Origin: Natrialba asiatica DSM 12278
GTDB lineage: Archaea; Halobacteriota; Halobacteria; Halobacteriales; Natrialbaceae
DNA length: 42,914 nucleotides
Direction of reading: 5' to 3'
Assembly (NCBI RefSeq): GCF_000337555.1
Contig: NZ_AOIO01000013.1
Coordinates: 70,803-113,716, forward strand
Shown here in pieces: positions 8,284 to 16,722 of the stretch. Within the stretch, counting starts at the first letter, position 1, and the number at the start of each line of letters is the position of its first letter. Below the pieces are notes generated by a model. It worked only from the letters and a program-made list of their open reading frames with translations, was not told where the DNA came from and ran no database searches. The translations under genes and the position numbers were made by a program.

Positions 8284-8503
8284 GTTCGGGCCTTCGTAGC
8301 GAGGGAACTTATGGGGTACGGAACGTGCGAGCGCGGAATCCGAACTCGTTCGGGGTTGCTATTGTTCGGTCATGCTGGTGGATTCGGCGATGGTTTGGCG
8401 CGACGGTGGAACGTGACCTGAACTCGTCTCAAAGATTCGTTCCGCTCGTGTTCCGCTGAATTAGCAGACAAATAAGCGTGCTGACGGCTCAGTCGCGATC
8501 AGG

Positions 8504-8842
8504 TCAACGAAGGGAGGGGTTTGTAAAGTGACCGATCGTCTCCAGTGTCTCCCAGTCACCGGTTAGAGTGTCTCGCAACATCTCGTGGTGTTCTTCGTCG
8601 ATGACGTGCTTCTCTTTATCACCAGCTTCGTCCGCCTTTTCCAGGTCTTCGGCCTCCATATACACGTAGAGATACGCTGTATCGTCAGACGACAGGATGA
8701 ACGCTGTCTCTGTGTAGACTCCTTCGTGCTGGAGTGTCTCTCTGACTTCGGGCTCGCGTTCGTGTAATTCCGTGAACCACGAGCGCAGTCGGTCTGTTTT
8801 CCCGTCCTCGATACGAGCACGAGCGAGGGTGACTTCCGTCAT
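8504..8842 (-). CDS. DUF6176-like protein
   Basis: A 112-residue protein of ferredoxin-like or dimeric alpha/beta-barrel appearance: TEVTLARARIEDGKTDRLRSW, then HEGVYTETAFILSSD, TAYLYVYMEAEDLEKA and a closing HVIDEEHHEML. This order matches the DUF6176 family as I remember it; the function is unknown, though dimeric alpha/beta-barrel relatives include small monooxygenases. I use ATG 8842. The longer frame to 8986 adds 48 residues with no family character, and a minus-strand GTTAATC box lies about 27 bases before 8842. Confidence 0.78.
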   Translation of the reverse strand: MTEVTLARARIEDGKTDRLRSWFTELHEREPEVRETLQHEGVYTETAFILSSDDTAYLYVYMEAEDLEKADEAGDKEKHVIDEEHHEMLRDTLTGDWETLETIGHFTNPSLR

Positions 8843-9057
8843 CGCTGTATGTCCCCCTACAACATGATTAACGCTGTCGAAAGGTTTCCTCGGCTTCCGT
8901 ACATACCCGTTCTGTACTGAGCGATTTGTTCGATAGCACGGACGAGTACGCAAACCGTTCCATGACTCCGTGATGACGGTGATCAACTGATCGAACCGTC
9001 TGTGCTACCCGAGCGGCGAGTCGAATTGCTCTTGTATTGTCACTGAGACGTTTACGT

Positions 9058-9267
9058 ATGGTCGGTATCTGTCGGACGACGACCGGGCGATGGCTGCTCG
9101 GCGTCGTCCTCGCCGTCGTCGTGCTCCTGCCGCTTGCGGCGATCCAGCTCGAGATCAGTCCGCACCGGGTCACTCTGGGAACGGTCGTCGTCACAGCATT
9201 GCTGCTAATCGGTACGATTTCGCTCCCGGCACTACTGTTTGCGGAGTGGCACGGTACTGATGAGTAG
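9058..9267 (+). CDS. Small two-helix membrane protein of unknown function
   Basis: A 69-residue product with two clear hydrophobic helices (about residues 12-32 and 40-62) joined by a short charged loop and ending in a polar tail. The ATG at 9058 is preferred to an upstream ATG at 9037 because the extra residues are basic and a TATA-like TTGTATT lies about 25 bases upstream. It stands alone between the DUF6176-like gene (divergent) and the acyltransferase gene. Confidence 0.6.
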   Translation: MVGICRTTTGRWLLGVVLAVVVLLPLAAIQLEISPHRVTLGTVVVTALLLIGTISLPALLFAEWHGTDE

Positions 9268-9400
9268 TCGCGTTTCGTTGAAACCGACCGCCGATTTCGC
9301 TACACTAATATCCAATGGAAAGCGCCAGTAGGGCGACGATCTCGGCAGATTCAGCGGCACAACCGAACCCCTATCAACTCCGCGGACAATATCCCGGTGT

Positions 9401-10300
9401 ATGACAAAGCGGTACGTCTCGCTTCCCGACGAGGCGGAGGCGGGCATGCGCGAGTTCATCGACGAGGTCGACCGACGGCTTGCAAGCGACGAGAGCACGT
9501 GTTCGGTCGTCGAGGACGTACTGATCGATCTGTCCGGTGATCGCGAGGCCTACGATCGCTGGCAAGCAGGCGAACCGGTTTCGGCAGCAGAACGGGTTCG
9601 ACTGCAGAGCTACGATCCCTGCAACACGACCCTGGAGAGCGAGTACTACGCCGAGAAAGACGAAGACCTGTTTCGGCGTTCGAAGCACCTCCAGTGGCTC
9701 TGGCGGCAGTTCGATAGCCTGCCGATCGCGGACAACGTCGAGTTCGCGCTGCGGTTTCGGCGGATGCTCGCGGACCACCTCTTCGAAGAGTGTGGGGAGA
9801 ACTGCCGGTTCTTCAAGGGTATCTCGTTCACCTACGGCCACAACATCACCATCGGCGACAACACGATCGTTCACGACGACGTTCATCTGGACGACCGCGG
9901 GAAGTTAACCATCGGCGACCGCGTCTCGATTTCCGACGGCGTTCATATTTACAGCCACGATCACGATGTCGTCGACCAAACGGAGGTCCGAAACTACCAC
10001 ACGATCGTCGAAGACGACGTGCGTCTCACCTACGACTCGATGGTCCGCGCCGGTAACAAGGTCGGCGAAAACGCCATCGTCGGTGCCCGTGGCGTCGTCC
10101 AACACGACGTGCCCGCCCACCACATCGCCGTCGGCATGCCTGCGACGAGCGTCAAAATCAAACCCGGCTGGGAGTCAGTCGCCACCCCCATCGACGAGGC
10201 CGGCGTCAACCGTCAGGACGAGCGTCACCTCCCCTACTCGGTCCCCGACGAACTCGAGGTCTTCGATGAGTTTCGCCGCGACCTGCGGTCCCAAAACTGA
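9401..10300 (+). CDS. Left-handed beta-helix acyltransferase (hexapeptide repeat)
   Basis: A 299-residue protein. Residues about 1-140 form a helical, acidic N-terminal region (with LWRQFDSLP and FALRFRRMLADHLFEECG). Residues about 145-245 carry hexapeptide repeats of the left-handed beta-helix: ITIGDNTIVHDDV, LTIGDRVSISDGVHIYSHDHDV, VGENAIVGARGVV and a closing GMPA motif. The His in YSHDHD matches the catalytic-loop His of maltose/galactoside O-acetyltransferases (LacA/Maa). The acceptor is unknown, possibly a sugar or envelope glycan. The long N-terminal region is unusual for small acetyltransferases. Confidence 0.85.
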   Translation: MTKRYVSLPDEAEAGMREFIDEVDRRLASDESTCSVVEDVLIDLSGDREAYDRWQAGEPVSAAERVRLQSYDPCNTTLESEYYAEKDEDLFRRSKHLQWLWRQFDSLPIADNVEFALRFRRMLADHLFEECGENCRFFKGISFTYGHNITIGDNTIVHDDVHLDDRGKLTIGDRVSISDGVHIYSHDHDVVDQTEVRNYHTIVEDDVRLTYDSMVRAGNKVGENAIVGARGVVQHDVPAHHIAVGMPATSVKIKPGWESVATPIDEAGVNRQDERHLPYSVPDELEVFDEFRRDLRSQN

Positions 10301-10400
10301 CTCGTGATCGGTACCGAATCGGGACCGTCCGTTCGACGGGACCATCAGCTACTGGTGAATCAGGGAATATCCAAGTGCCTTGAGAACCTATGTCACGGTG

Positions 10401-10742
10401 ATGGAACGCTGGGGCTGGCTCATCGGATACGTGATCGTGTTTGCCCTCCTCCATCTGCTATTGTACTACGTCTATGTACGTCGTGCAGACGGTGACGAGG
10501 CGAGATCACCCTCGCTTGCCGACCCCAACCGCGGCCCCTCACACGCCTCGCGCCACGCCGATCGGTATACCGGGAACACTGACGAATCCGGAGATGCCAG
10601 CGACGCCGGCGACCCATCGGCTCGCAACACGGGTCGCGAACTCGACGGGGAAACGATGCGGTGTCCTCACTGTGGGGCGCAGAACGTAGCCGATCAGACG
10701 TATACGTACTGCTGGAACTGTGTGACGACGTTACGGCGGTAA
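10401..10742 (+). CDS. Membrane-anchored zinc-ribbon protein (DUF7577-like)
   Basis: A 113-residue protein with one N-terminal transmembrane helix (WLIGYVIVFALLHLLLYYVYV). A low-complexity polar linker follows, then a C-terminal zinc ribbon with CPHCGAQN and YCWNC, giving a four-Cys site on the cytoplasmic side. Such single-pass zinc-ribbon proteins are frequent in haloarchaea and of unknown role; the name DUF7577 is from memory. ATG 10401 is chosen, though GTG 10398 and TTG 10380 are in frame. Confidence 0.7.
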   Translation: MERWGWLIGYVIVFALLHLLLYYVYVRRADGDEARSPSLADPNRGPSHASRHADRYTGNTDESGDASDAGDPSARNTGRELDGETMRCPHCGAQNVADQTYTYCWNCVTTLRR

Positions 10743-10826
10743 CACGTGTACCTGCGGACACGGACGGTCGTCGGGATTCCGACCTCGGTTAGAAACAAGC
10801 GTGATGACGGTCAGAAGCGAGCGCGA

Positions 10827-11714
10827 TTACGGTGATAGCGGCGACGAGTCGGTGCGGTTGCTCGTCTCGGTAGTCGCAGCCTCGTTGGCCGAGAGCGCAG
10901 TAGCCAGCCTTTCGAGGTGGTCGATACCGACGATAGCGAGGACGGCGCCGTCGTTCTCCGCGCGGATTTCCGTCAGTCGGTCGATCATACAGCGCTCGCG
11001 AGTCTCGTCTCGGTAGGCGAGCGCACTATCGTCCGTCTGGACGCTTCCGAGAAGTGCCTGGACACTCGCGACGTGAGCGCGCTCGTGAGCGGCCTGCGTT
11101 TCCGGCGGGTCATCGAAGTCGCAGTCGTATTCGATCTGGTCGCCTCGCGTGATCGTCATCGAGGTGGCGTGTGTCAGCGTTGCCGCGACGCGACAGCGCA
11201 GTGCATCTCGCGTCGCACCGCCGAGGCTCGAAAGGAGGCGACGGGCCGTTCCAGCCGAGACGCGGTCAGCAACGAGACGCGTCGCGAGTCGCCGCAAGAA
11301 CGACCAGTTCGGGGCGTCGATTCCGACGAGTTCAGCGTCGGTGGCGGAGATTGCGGCGCTCATTTCGCCGCCGTGTGCTGGCGGGGTGTGTGTCGGGTGG
11401 GTCGTCTGCGCCGTGTCGGTCGAGCGGGCGGGGTCGGTATCCGTCGCGGGCGCGGTACGCGTAGCGGACGCACTCGAGTCGCCGTCGCGGGCGTAGACGC
11501 GGTACAGCGGAAGGGCTGCCGGCGGGAGTTCGAGTGCGAGCACGGCGGGATCGACCGCGTCGGCGACGCGCATGACGCGGTTGATACTCGCGGGGTGGTC
11601 GTGAACGACGCCGAGGAGGTAGCAGTCACCGGCCGGGCCGGAGACGCGCCGGCAGAATTGCCCGGTAATCCGCGGGTCGTCGACCGATTCGGGACAAAAC
11701 GGGGACTCGTCCAT
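10827..11714 (-). CDS. TraB/PrgY-like family protein
   Basis: A 295-residue protein with the TraB family landmarks: LLGVVHDHPAS (the GxxH motif), LALELPPAALPLYR, GGEMSAAI, VGIDAPN and a C-terminal VGIDHLERL. TraB/PrgY proteins inhibit pheromone signalling in enterococci, and relatives of the Tiki/TraB fold are proposed metalloproteases; the archaeal role is unknown. Two hydrophilic regions, residues about 78-112 (Thr, Pro and Ala rich) and the Ser/Thr-rich C-terminus, are low complexity. No neighbour in the window suggests a partner. Confidence 0.78.
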   Translation of the reverse strand: MDESPFCPESVDDPRITGQFCRRVSGPAGDCYLLGVVHDHPASINRVMRVADAVDPAVLALELPPAALPLYRVYARDGDSSASATRTAPATDTDPARSTDTAQTTHPTHTPPAHGGEMSAAISATDAELVGIDAPNWSFLRRLATRLVADRVSAGTARRLLSSLGGATRDALRCRVAATLTHATSMTITRGDQIEYDCDFDDPPETQAAHERAHVASVQALLGSVQTDDSALAYRDETRERCMIDRLTEIRAENDGAVLAIVGIDHLERLATALSANEAATTETSNRTDSSPLSP

Positions 11715-12041
11715 CGATCGAATAGTAATACGGGACTAGCGCCATAACGCTTCCGTTGTGTTCGTATCGACGAGAGAAGGGACTGATTACCATCGCAACC
11801 GAACGGTTCGCTCGATGGCGAGCGAGCGTAGGCGGTGGGTACACGCCAGCCTCCGTCCGGTAATCACTACTTACTGTCGCGTTGCAGTATAACGGTTCAG
11901 TGGGCCAGCATGACGGTTTGTGCGATTTATTGCCCTCGTTTCCCTCTGTGGTGACGGGCCGCGAACGCCGGGGCGACAGTGCGCTGTCACTTGCCGTATC
12001 CGCTACTGACGCCCCGACCCGGCACTTCACTGCTCACTGCT
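11715..12041. other. Intergenic region without a recognised gene
   Basis: About 330 bases between the divergent TraB-like and PRC-barrel genes. It holds an inverted repeat CGCTCG-ATGG-CGAGCG near 11809-11824 and an AT-richer part around 11860-11930 that could contain promoters. No coding frame with family character is seen. Confidence 0.5.
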
Positions 12042-12293
12042 ATGACTCAGGACGCTCACACGCTCACGGCCGCCGACAAGGGAAAACGAGTGTTGAATAT
12101 CGACGGGACGGAAGTCGGCCGAATCGTCGCCGTCGAGGACGGGCGCGGCTACGTTGATCCCGAGCCGACGGTCACGAAAACCATCAAGTCGAAACTCGGC
12201 TGGGGCAATATAACCGAGAGCGCCCACCCCCTCGACGAGGGCAGCATCGAGGAGATCACCGACGACGCCGTTCGACTTCGCGGGACGCTTTGA
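12042..12293 (+). CDS. PRC-barrel-like domain protein
   Basis: An 83-residue protein consisting almost entirely of a small beta-barrel like the PRC-barrel: KGKRVLNIDGTEVGRIVAVEDGRGYVDPEP, a linker, then a closing DDAVRLRGTL strand. PRC-barrel modules occur in ribosome maturation (RimM) and photosynthetic reaction-centre proteins. In archaea, short stand-alone copies such as CdpB act in cell division, but this one is shorter and no division gene is adjacent. ATG 12042 gives the family start, and the longer frame to 11979 is rejected. Confidence 0.75.
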   Translation: MTQDAHTLTAADKGKRVLNIDGTEVGRIVAVEDGRGYVDPEPTVTKTIKSKLGWGNITESAHPLDEGSIEEITDDAVRLRGTL

Positions 12294-12334
12294 ACGCGTG
12301 CTATCGACTACTGACCGCCCTCAGACGGGTGCCA

Positions 12335-13123
12335 TCACTCGGGCGGTGACACCGATCTCGCAGCCGAACGCACCTTCCGAAAGACGGACTCACCCCACTC
12401 GAACGCCGCCCGCGTATCGTTGCTGATCACCCCCTGTATCTCCGTCCGTTCGTTCAACACGAAGACGAACACGCGCTGTGCATCCGATTGCTCGATAAGC
12501 GTCAATTCGTACGGAATCGACTCGATCGCGTACATGTCGAACGCCCCCTCCGTCGCAGAACTGCGCACCTGCTCGGGATACTCCGCGAACAGAAACTCCG
12601 CGAGATCCTCGGTGAAAATCGCCTCAACAGTGAGGTCCTCTTCGACAGTTCGCTCGTACAAGCGCATTCGCGTCGCCGGAATCCGCTCCGCCGCGGCAAA
12701 CCCTCGAACCCGAGTCGCCGCCTCGAAGCGCGAAACCAGTTCCTGAAGCGGTTCGATCGGCGCGTGTGGCTTTACCTCGTACGTCCGTGCGTCGTCCAGC
12801 AACGTCGTCGACAGCGGTGCTCCCGCCGGCACGTACCGCAGCAGACTCCCATTCTCCTCGATCGCCGTAAACGCCTGCTCCACCCGCTGGTACTCCGACA
12901 GCGCCAGCCGTCCCCCAGCCGTCAACTGATACCCCGCCTCCGTCCGCGCGATGAACTCGAGTCCCTCGAGTTCACGAATCGCACGGTCGATCGTCGAACG
13001 GGAACACGCGAGCGTCTCGACGAGGTCGCGTTTGTACTGTGGCTGCTCGGCGAGCGCCGCGAGTAGCTCCGTTCGGCGAATGACCGTCCGAACGACATCG
13101 TCGGTCGGGTTCGACTGGTGCAT
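12335..13123 (-). CDS. FilR1-like winged-helix transcriptional regulator
   Basis: A 262-residue protein with an N-terminal winged helix-turn-helix (about residues 14-75: LLAALAEQPQYKRDLVETL, CSRSTIDRAIRELEGLEF). A middle/C-terminal sensor domain (about residues 100-260) resembles the DUF1724/FilR1 family of archaeal regulators. FilR1 of methanogens binds acyl-homoserine-lactone-like signals, but the ligand in haloarchaea is unknown. The gene is single and faces the PRC-barrel gene (41 bases between the ends). Confidence 0.82.
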   Translation of the reverse strand: MHQSNPTDDVVRTVIRRTELLAALAEQPQYKRDLVETLACSRSTIDRAIRELEGLEFIARTEAGYQLTAGGRLALSEYQRVEQAFTAIEENGSLLRYVPAGAPLSTTLLDDARTYEVKPHAPIEPLQELVSRFEAATRVRGFAAAERIPATRMRLYERTVEEDLTVEAIFTEDLAEFLFAEYPEQVRSSATEGAFDMYAIESIPYELTLIEQSDAQRVFVFVLNERTEIQGVISNDTRAAFEWGESVFRKVRSAARSVSPPE

Positions 13124-13286
13124 CGAAAACGACGTTTGCGTTCTCCCGCTCGGGAGCCAAGAGCGTACTGGCCGTTACGAACGTTGCCAATGCGACGAAC
13201 GTGTGCCGGGTTCGCGTCCACCGAGGCGACCGAAGAGACAAACGCAGTCGCAAACGGAAGGACGGGGTGAGGGAGAAAGGAGAGAT

Positions 13287-14546
13287 TTACACGCCGGTCG
13301 AGTACCGGAGGATGCCGGCGAAGCCGCCGAACGCGTTGTACAACTGCTCGCCCTTCTCGAAGTCGGTCGAGATGAACTTGGTCTCGGTACCGCGCTGCTC
13401 GGCGATTTCGATAAGGTGGTCGATCGCGTCTTCGCGGTCCTCCTCGGTCGCCCCGATATCGGTTCCGCACTCGCTACAGGTGTGCTCGGGGGTGGCCTTG
13501 CGCCGGTCGATCACCTCGCGGTCGGTGTTGCCACACTCCCCGCACTCGTAGGTGATGACGTCCTTTCGCAGATCCTCGCTGATCAGCAGTCGGTCGACCG
13601 CCCCCATCATCAGATTTTGTCGCGTCTGGTCGAACCCGTAGGTAGCGAGGTCGCCCGCGTTGAGTTCCTCGAAGAACTCTTCCATCTGCTTTTTGTCCTT
13701 CATCACCTCGGCGTCGGCCAGCGCGTCCTCCGCGTTGTCGACGAGGTCGTACAGTCCCGACTCGTCGGTGTAGGCCACGTCGAACTTGCCGATCACGTTG
13801 TCCTGGATCTCGTGATGGAGGTAATCGCCGTCCAAGAACTCGTCTTTCGTCGGCGAGGGTCCGCCGACGAGAATGCCGTCGAGTTCGTGGCGCTTGGGGA
13901 CGAACAGGTCGTTTCCCATTCCGGCGACTTCCTGGTAGAAGTTGTCGATCGCTTCGAGGCGCAGGCGGGCGAATCGCTGGGCTGACTGACCACCCTTTCG
14001 CTGCTTGCCGGGGACGAGCGAGGAGGCGGACTTGACCGGTTCGACGCGCTTGCCGCGCAGCCAGCCGACGTTCGCCTCGCGTCGGTCGAGGACGATCAGG
14101 CCGTAGAGGCCCTTGTCCGCGAGCATCTCCTCTAGCGGCTCCGTGAGGAAATCAGAGTCGCAGTGATAGCGGAACGACTCGATCGGTTGCGGCGGACTCT
14201 CGAGGACGCGAGTGACCATCTCGGTCTGTCCGCCGCCGGAGTCGACCGCCCCGGAGAACAAGACGACGCCGTTTTCCGGCGGGAACGTATCGAAGTACCG
14301 AAGGCGGTCCTTAATGCTCGTCAGCGCGTCCTGAACGGCCGTTCGAGTCTGCTTGGACTTGATGTTCGCCGCCTCGCTGTGTTCCTGCGTGACGTGCTGA
14401 ACGACGTCACTGATCTGTCTATCGTCGGGGATATAGATCGTGACGAGTTGTGTCCCGGAGCCATCGTAATCCTTGAGATCCTCGATGACCTTCCGGAACT
14501 CGTATTTCTTCCGGTCGGATTGCTCCTGTTCTCCCTCCTGGCTCAT
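13287..14546 (-). CDS. prf1: Peptide chain release factor aRF1
   Basis: Archaeal/eukaryal class-1 release factor that recognises all three stop codons in the ribosomal A site and triggers peptide release. The 419-residue protein has all key parts: NIKS at 61-64 and YxCxxxF at 127-133 for stop-codon reading, GGQ at 185-187 for peptidyl-tRNA hydrolysis, and a C-terminal domain with a four-Cys zinc site (CGECG and CSECG) typical of aRF1. ATG 14546 (MSQEGEQEQS) is chosen; the upstream ATG at 14636 would add 30 unlikely residues. A TACTTAC promoter-like box sits near 14574. The gene is divergent from the MinD-like gene. Confidence 0.97.
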   Translation of the reverse strand: MSQEGEQEQSDRKKYEFRKVIEDLKDYDGSGTQLVTIYIPDDRQISDVVQHVTQEHSEAANIKSKQTRTAVQDALTSIKDRLRYFDTFPPENGVVLFSGAVDSGGGQTEMVTRVLESPPQPIESFRYHCDSDFLTEPLEEMLADKGLYGLIVLDRREANVGWLRGKRVEPVKSASSLVPGKQRKGGQSAQRFARLRLEAIDNFYQEVAGMGNDLFVPKRHELDGILVGGPSPTKDEFLDGDYLHHEIQDNVIGKFDVAYTDESGLYDLVDNAEDALADAEVMKDKKQMEEFFEELNAGDLATYGFDQTRQNLMMGAVDRLLISEDLRKDVITYECGECGNTDREVIDRRKATPEHTCSECGTDIGATEEDREDAIDHLIEIAEQRGTETKFISTDFEKGEQLYNAFGGFAGILRYSTGV

Positions 14547-14569
14547 TATCCATACAAAGCGGAGCTGCG

Positions 14570-14577
14570 GGTAAGTA
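14570..14577 (-). promoter_or_regulatory. TATA-like box for aRF1
   Basis: ATACTTAC on the minus strand, about 27 bases before the ATG at 14546, supporting that start. Confidence 0.5.
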
Positions 14578-14642
14578 TTCTTTGACACGCACCCGGCCGT
14601 ATGCGGGACAGTACCGGGAAACACGCCGCTATACAACGCTGA

Positions 14643-14738
14643 TTCGATGGCGAGTCGTGATAGGCTGTTGTGACTTCGACGGGAGTCGAGGACGGATCGC
14701 TGTGGATTCGACGGGAGTCAGGGGCGGTCCGCTGTGGT
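14643..14738. repeat. Three degenerate 32-bp tandem repeats upstream of the MinD-like gene
   Basis: Units begin at 14643, 14675 and 14707, each starting TTCGA and containing GAGTC. By eye the second and third match at about 26 of 32 bases; the first is more diverged and aligns best with one inserted base. The block ends just before the TTTAAG promoter element of the MinD-like gene. Confidence 0.65.
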
Positions 14739-14743
14739 GACGA

Positions 14744-14749
14744 TTTAAG
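14744..14749 (+). promoter_or_regulatory. TATA-like box for the MinD-like gene
   Basis: TTTAAG about 38 bases before the ATG at 14785. With the usual 27-base spacing it would give a transcript with a short leader of roughly ten bases. Confidence 0.45.
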
Positions 14750-14784
14750 GTGTTCCCGTTCCACTGTCCGGACAGTAATCGAAT

Positions 14785-15687
14785 ATGTCTCACGAGACGG
14801 TATATTCCATCGCGAGCGGGAAAGGCGGCGTCGGGAAAACGACGACGACGGTCAATCTGGGAACCGCGCTCGCACAGGCGGGCAAGCGCGTCGCCATCGT
14901 CGATGTCGACCTCGGCATGGCGAATCTGGCCGGATTCGTCAGCCTCACACCCGACTCGACGACACTCCACGACGTACTGGCCGGCAACGAACCAGTCGAG
15001 GACGCAACCTATCGACTGGCGGAGAACATCGTCGCCGTCCCGAGCGGCATCGGCTTGGACGAGTACGCGGAGACCTCGCCGGAGGGCTTGCGCGACGTCG
15101 TCTCCGAACTCCGGTCGACGTACGACTACGTCCTCCTCGACGTCGGCGCCGGCATCAGCCACGAAACCATCCTCCCCCTCGGGCTCGCAGACGCCGTCGT
15201 GCTCGTCTCCACGCCCGAACCCGCCGCAATCCAGGATTCGCGGAAGACGATCGAGCTCACCGCCCGCGCCGGCGGCACCGTCGCCGGACTCGTCCTCACC
15301 CGAACCCATCCCGGCAGCGACATCTCCCACCCCGACCTCGCCGACCGACTCGACCTCCCACTGCTCGAAACCATCCCCGAGGACAGCGCCGCCCGCGAGA
15401 GCGTCTACGCCGGCACCCCCCTCGTCGCCTACGAACCGAACGGCCCCGCCGCGACGGCCTACCGACACCTCGCCGCTGAACTCGCCGGCATCGAACTCGA
15501 CGAAGACGACGAGGCGGACACGACAGGCGAACCCGGCGAACCCGAATCCACCGACACCGATACGGCCACCGCCGAACACACGGATGCGACGGAAAACGAG
15601 GACGGGGACGACTCCGGGAGCACCGCCGAGACGACCGCCACCGATGACATCTCGAGCGCGATCACGGAAGCCGAATCGGATCACTAA
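14785..15687 (+). CDS. MinD/ParA-family P-loop ATPase with acidic tail
   Basis: A 300-residue ATPase with the deviant Walker A motif KGGVGKTTTT (residues 13-22), the switch-like VDVDLGMANLAGF and the Walker B region YVLLDVGAG. The closest general type is MinD, several of which occur per haloarchaeal genome and help to position motility or chemosensory structures rather than division. The C-terminal 60 residues (from about 244) are an Asp/Glu/Thr-rich tail. The usual amphipathic membrane-targeting helix of bacterial MinD is not evident, as the tail ends in EAESDH. The gene is preceded by 32-bp tandem repeats, and no MinE, CdrS or archaellum gene is adjacent. Confidence 0.88.
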   Translation: MSHETVYSIASGKGGVGKTTTTVNLGTALAQAGKRVAIVDVDLGMANLAGFVSLTPDSTTLHDVLAGNEPVEDATYRLAENIVAVPSGIGLDEYAETSPEGLRDVVSELRSTYDYVLLDVGAGISHETILPLGLADAVVLVSTPEPAAIQDSRKTIELTARAGGTVAGLVLTRTHPGSDISHPDLADRLDLPLLETIPEDSAARESVYAGTPLVAYEPNGPAATAYRHLAAELAGIELDEDDEADTTGEPGEPESTDTDTATAEHTDATENEDGDDSGSTAETTATDDISSAITEAESDH

Positions 15688-16042
15688 CGAACGGCCGAAC
15701 GCACGTCGTCCGCTGAACTCGCATTTCGCTACGCACCGCGCCCATCGACACAGTCATCTGGGATATTTCGGTCGGTAGGCACCGCCTGAACAGCTGAAAT
15801 CGCCGCCAACAGCGTCGTTCTGTTGGATTCAATGACTACAGTCGCGAAAGGACTGTTGTCGTTTTACGACTGTGTTTGGAACTGACTGATTCGGTCTCGT
15901 GAACTTCTGGATACGCCCTTATGCGGGCATAAAAACGCTCTACCCGGTGTTCTACAAATTCAGATCCCCGCAAAATCGATTTTTCAGCTAGAGAAACGGT
16001 ACGAGCTAATTACTAATTCTACCCGTTCTCGATGGCTCGTGT
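15688..16042. other. Intergenic region containing a possible mobile-element remnant
   Basis: About 355 bases of lower GC between the MinD-like and lipoprotein genes. It contains the inverted-repeat-bounded segment 15792-15989, a short palindrome at 15919-15932 and AT-rich promoter-like sequence (TTACTAAT near 16010-16017) for the lipoprotein. No standard gene is present. Confidence 0.5.
15792..15989. mobile_element. Candidate MITE-like or decayed insertion-element remnant
   Basis: The left end AGCTGAAATCG (15792-15802) and the right end CGATTTTTCAGCT (15977-15989) are inverted copies apart from a two-base length difference. Inside are a 17-codon frame (15832-15885), an ACAGTCG/CGACTGT inverted repeat near 15838-15873 and TTATGC-GG-GCATAA at 15919-15932. 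No transposase fragment is recognised and no target duplication is clear, so the call is tentative. Confidence 0.35.
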
Positions 16043-16567
16043 ATGGAGCGACGAAAAATCCTCCTCGGCAGTGGCGCCGCACTCGCAACCGTACTCGCAG
16101 GCTGTTCGAGTAGCGAAACAGACGAACCGAACTCCGACGACGGCAGTTCCGACGACGGCGGTTCCGGAACCGGCGGCAACGGGTCGTCGGATTCCGATCC
16201 GGACTCGGACTCCGATTCCGACGACGTCCCCGGTTTCGACAAGGACGGATTCGATCTCAGCAGCGACAAGCTGTCCGTCATGGAGATCAACCGAAGCGGC
16301 GGGACGGTCAATATCCTCGTGAGCACCCAGGTCACCGAGACCGAAGAACTCTACGCGGAAATCGAGAGCGTGGCCGAAGACCTCGCGACCGCGATCGTCG
16401 ACCCCGATACGTTCAAAGACGAGATCGATACCGTCGAGTGGGTCCTCGAATACGAGGGCAGCCGAGTTGTCGGGCTGTACGTCGATGTCCAGTGGGTCTT
16501 CGACTACCTCGCGGACGAAATTTCGCGCGAAGAATTGGCAGACAGGATCCGCGCGTCGGCGGACTGA
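16043..16567 (+). CDS. Tat-exported lipoprotein of unknown function
   Basis: A 174-residue protein with a twin-arginine signal (Arg3-Arg4, then KILLGSGAALATVLAGC). The lipobox Cys21 predicts a lipid-anchored protein on the outside of the membrane. A Gly/Ser/Asp-rich disordered spacer follows (residues about 22-65, including a DSDPDSDSDSDD run). The folded C-terminal domain (about 70-174) is alpha/beta with VNILVSTQVTETEELYAEI and VVGLYVDVQWVFDYL. I know no function for the domain. It is convergent with argS. Confidence 0.82.
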   Translation: MERRKILLGSGAALATVLAGCSSSETDEPNSDDGSSDDGGSGTGGNGSSDSDPDSDSDSDDVPGFDKDGFDLSSDKLSVMEINRSGGTVNILVSTQVTETEELYAEIESVAEDLATAIVDPDTFKDEIDTVEWVLEYEGSRVVGLYVDVQWVFDYLADEISREELADRIRASAD

Positions 16568-16722
16568 CCGCGGACACCCGCTATTCTGTCGGACGTGCGT
16601 GTGGGGCGACGAGAGACACCCACACCGCAACTCGACTCGACTCGAGCGTGACCGATGCTGACCGGCGCGGCTGGCACGATCGAGTGTGACCCCAAAGCGG
16701 AACTGGAAGCTGCGACGCCGCG

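Noticed and set aside
10380-10400. The TTG start of the zinc-ribbon gene
   Set aside because: ATG 10401 directly precedes the transmembrane helix; the seven extra residues add nothing.
15832-15885. A 17-codon frame beginning MTTVAKGLLSFYD as a transposase fragment
   Set aside because: Too short to assign; I could not match it to any haloarchaeal transposase start that I know.
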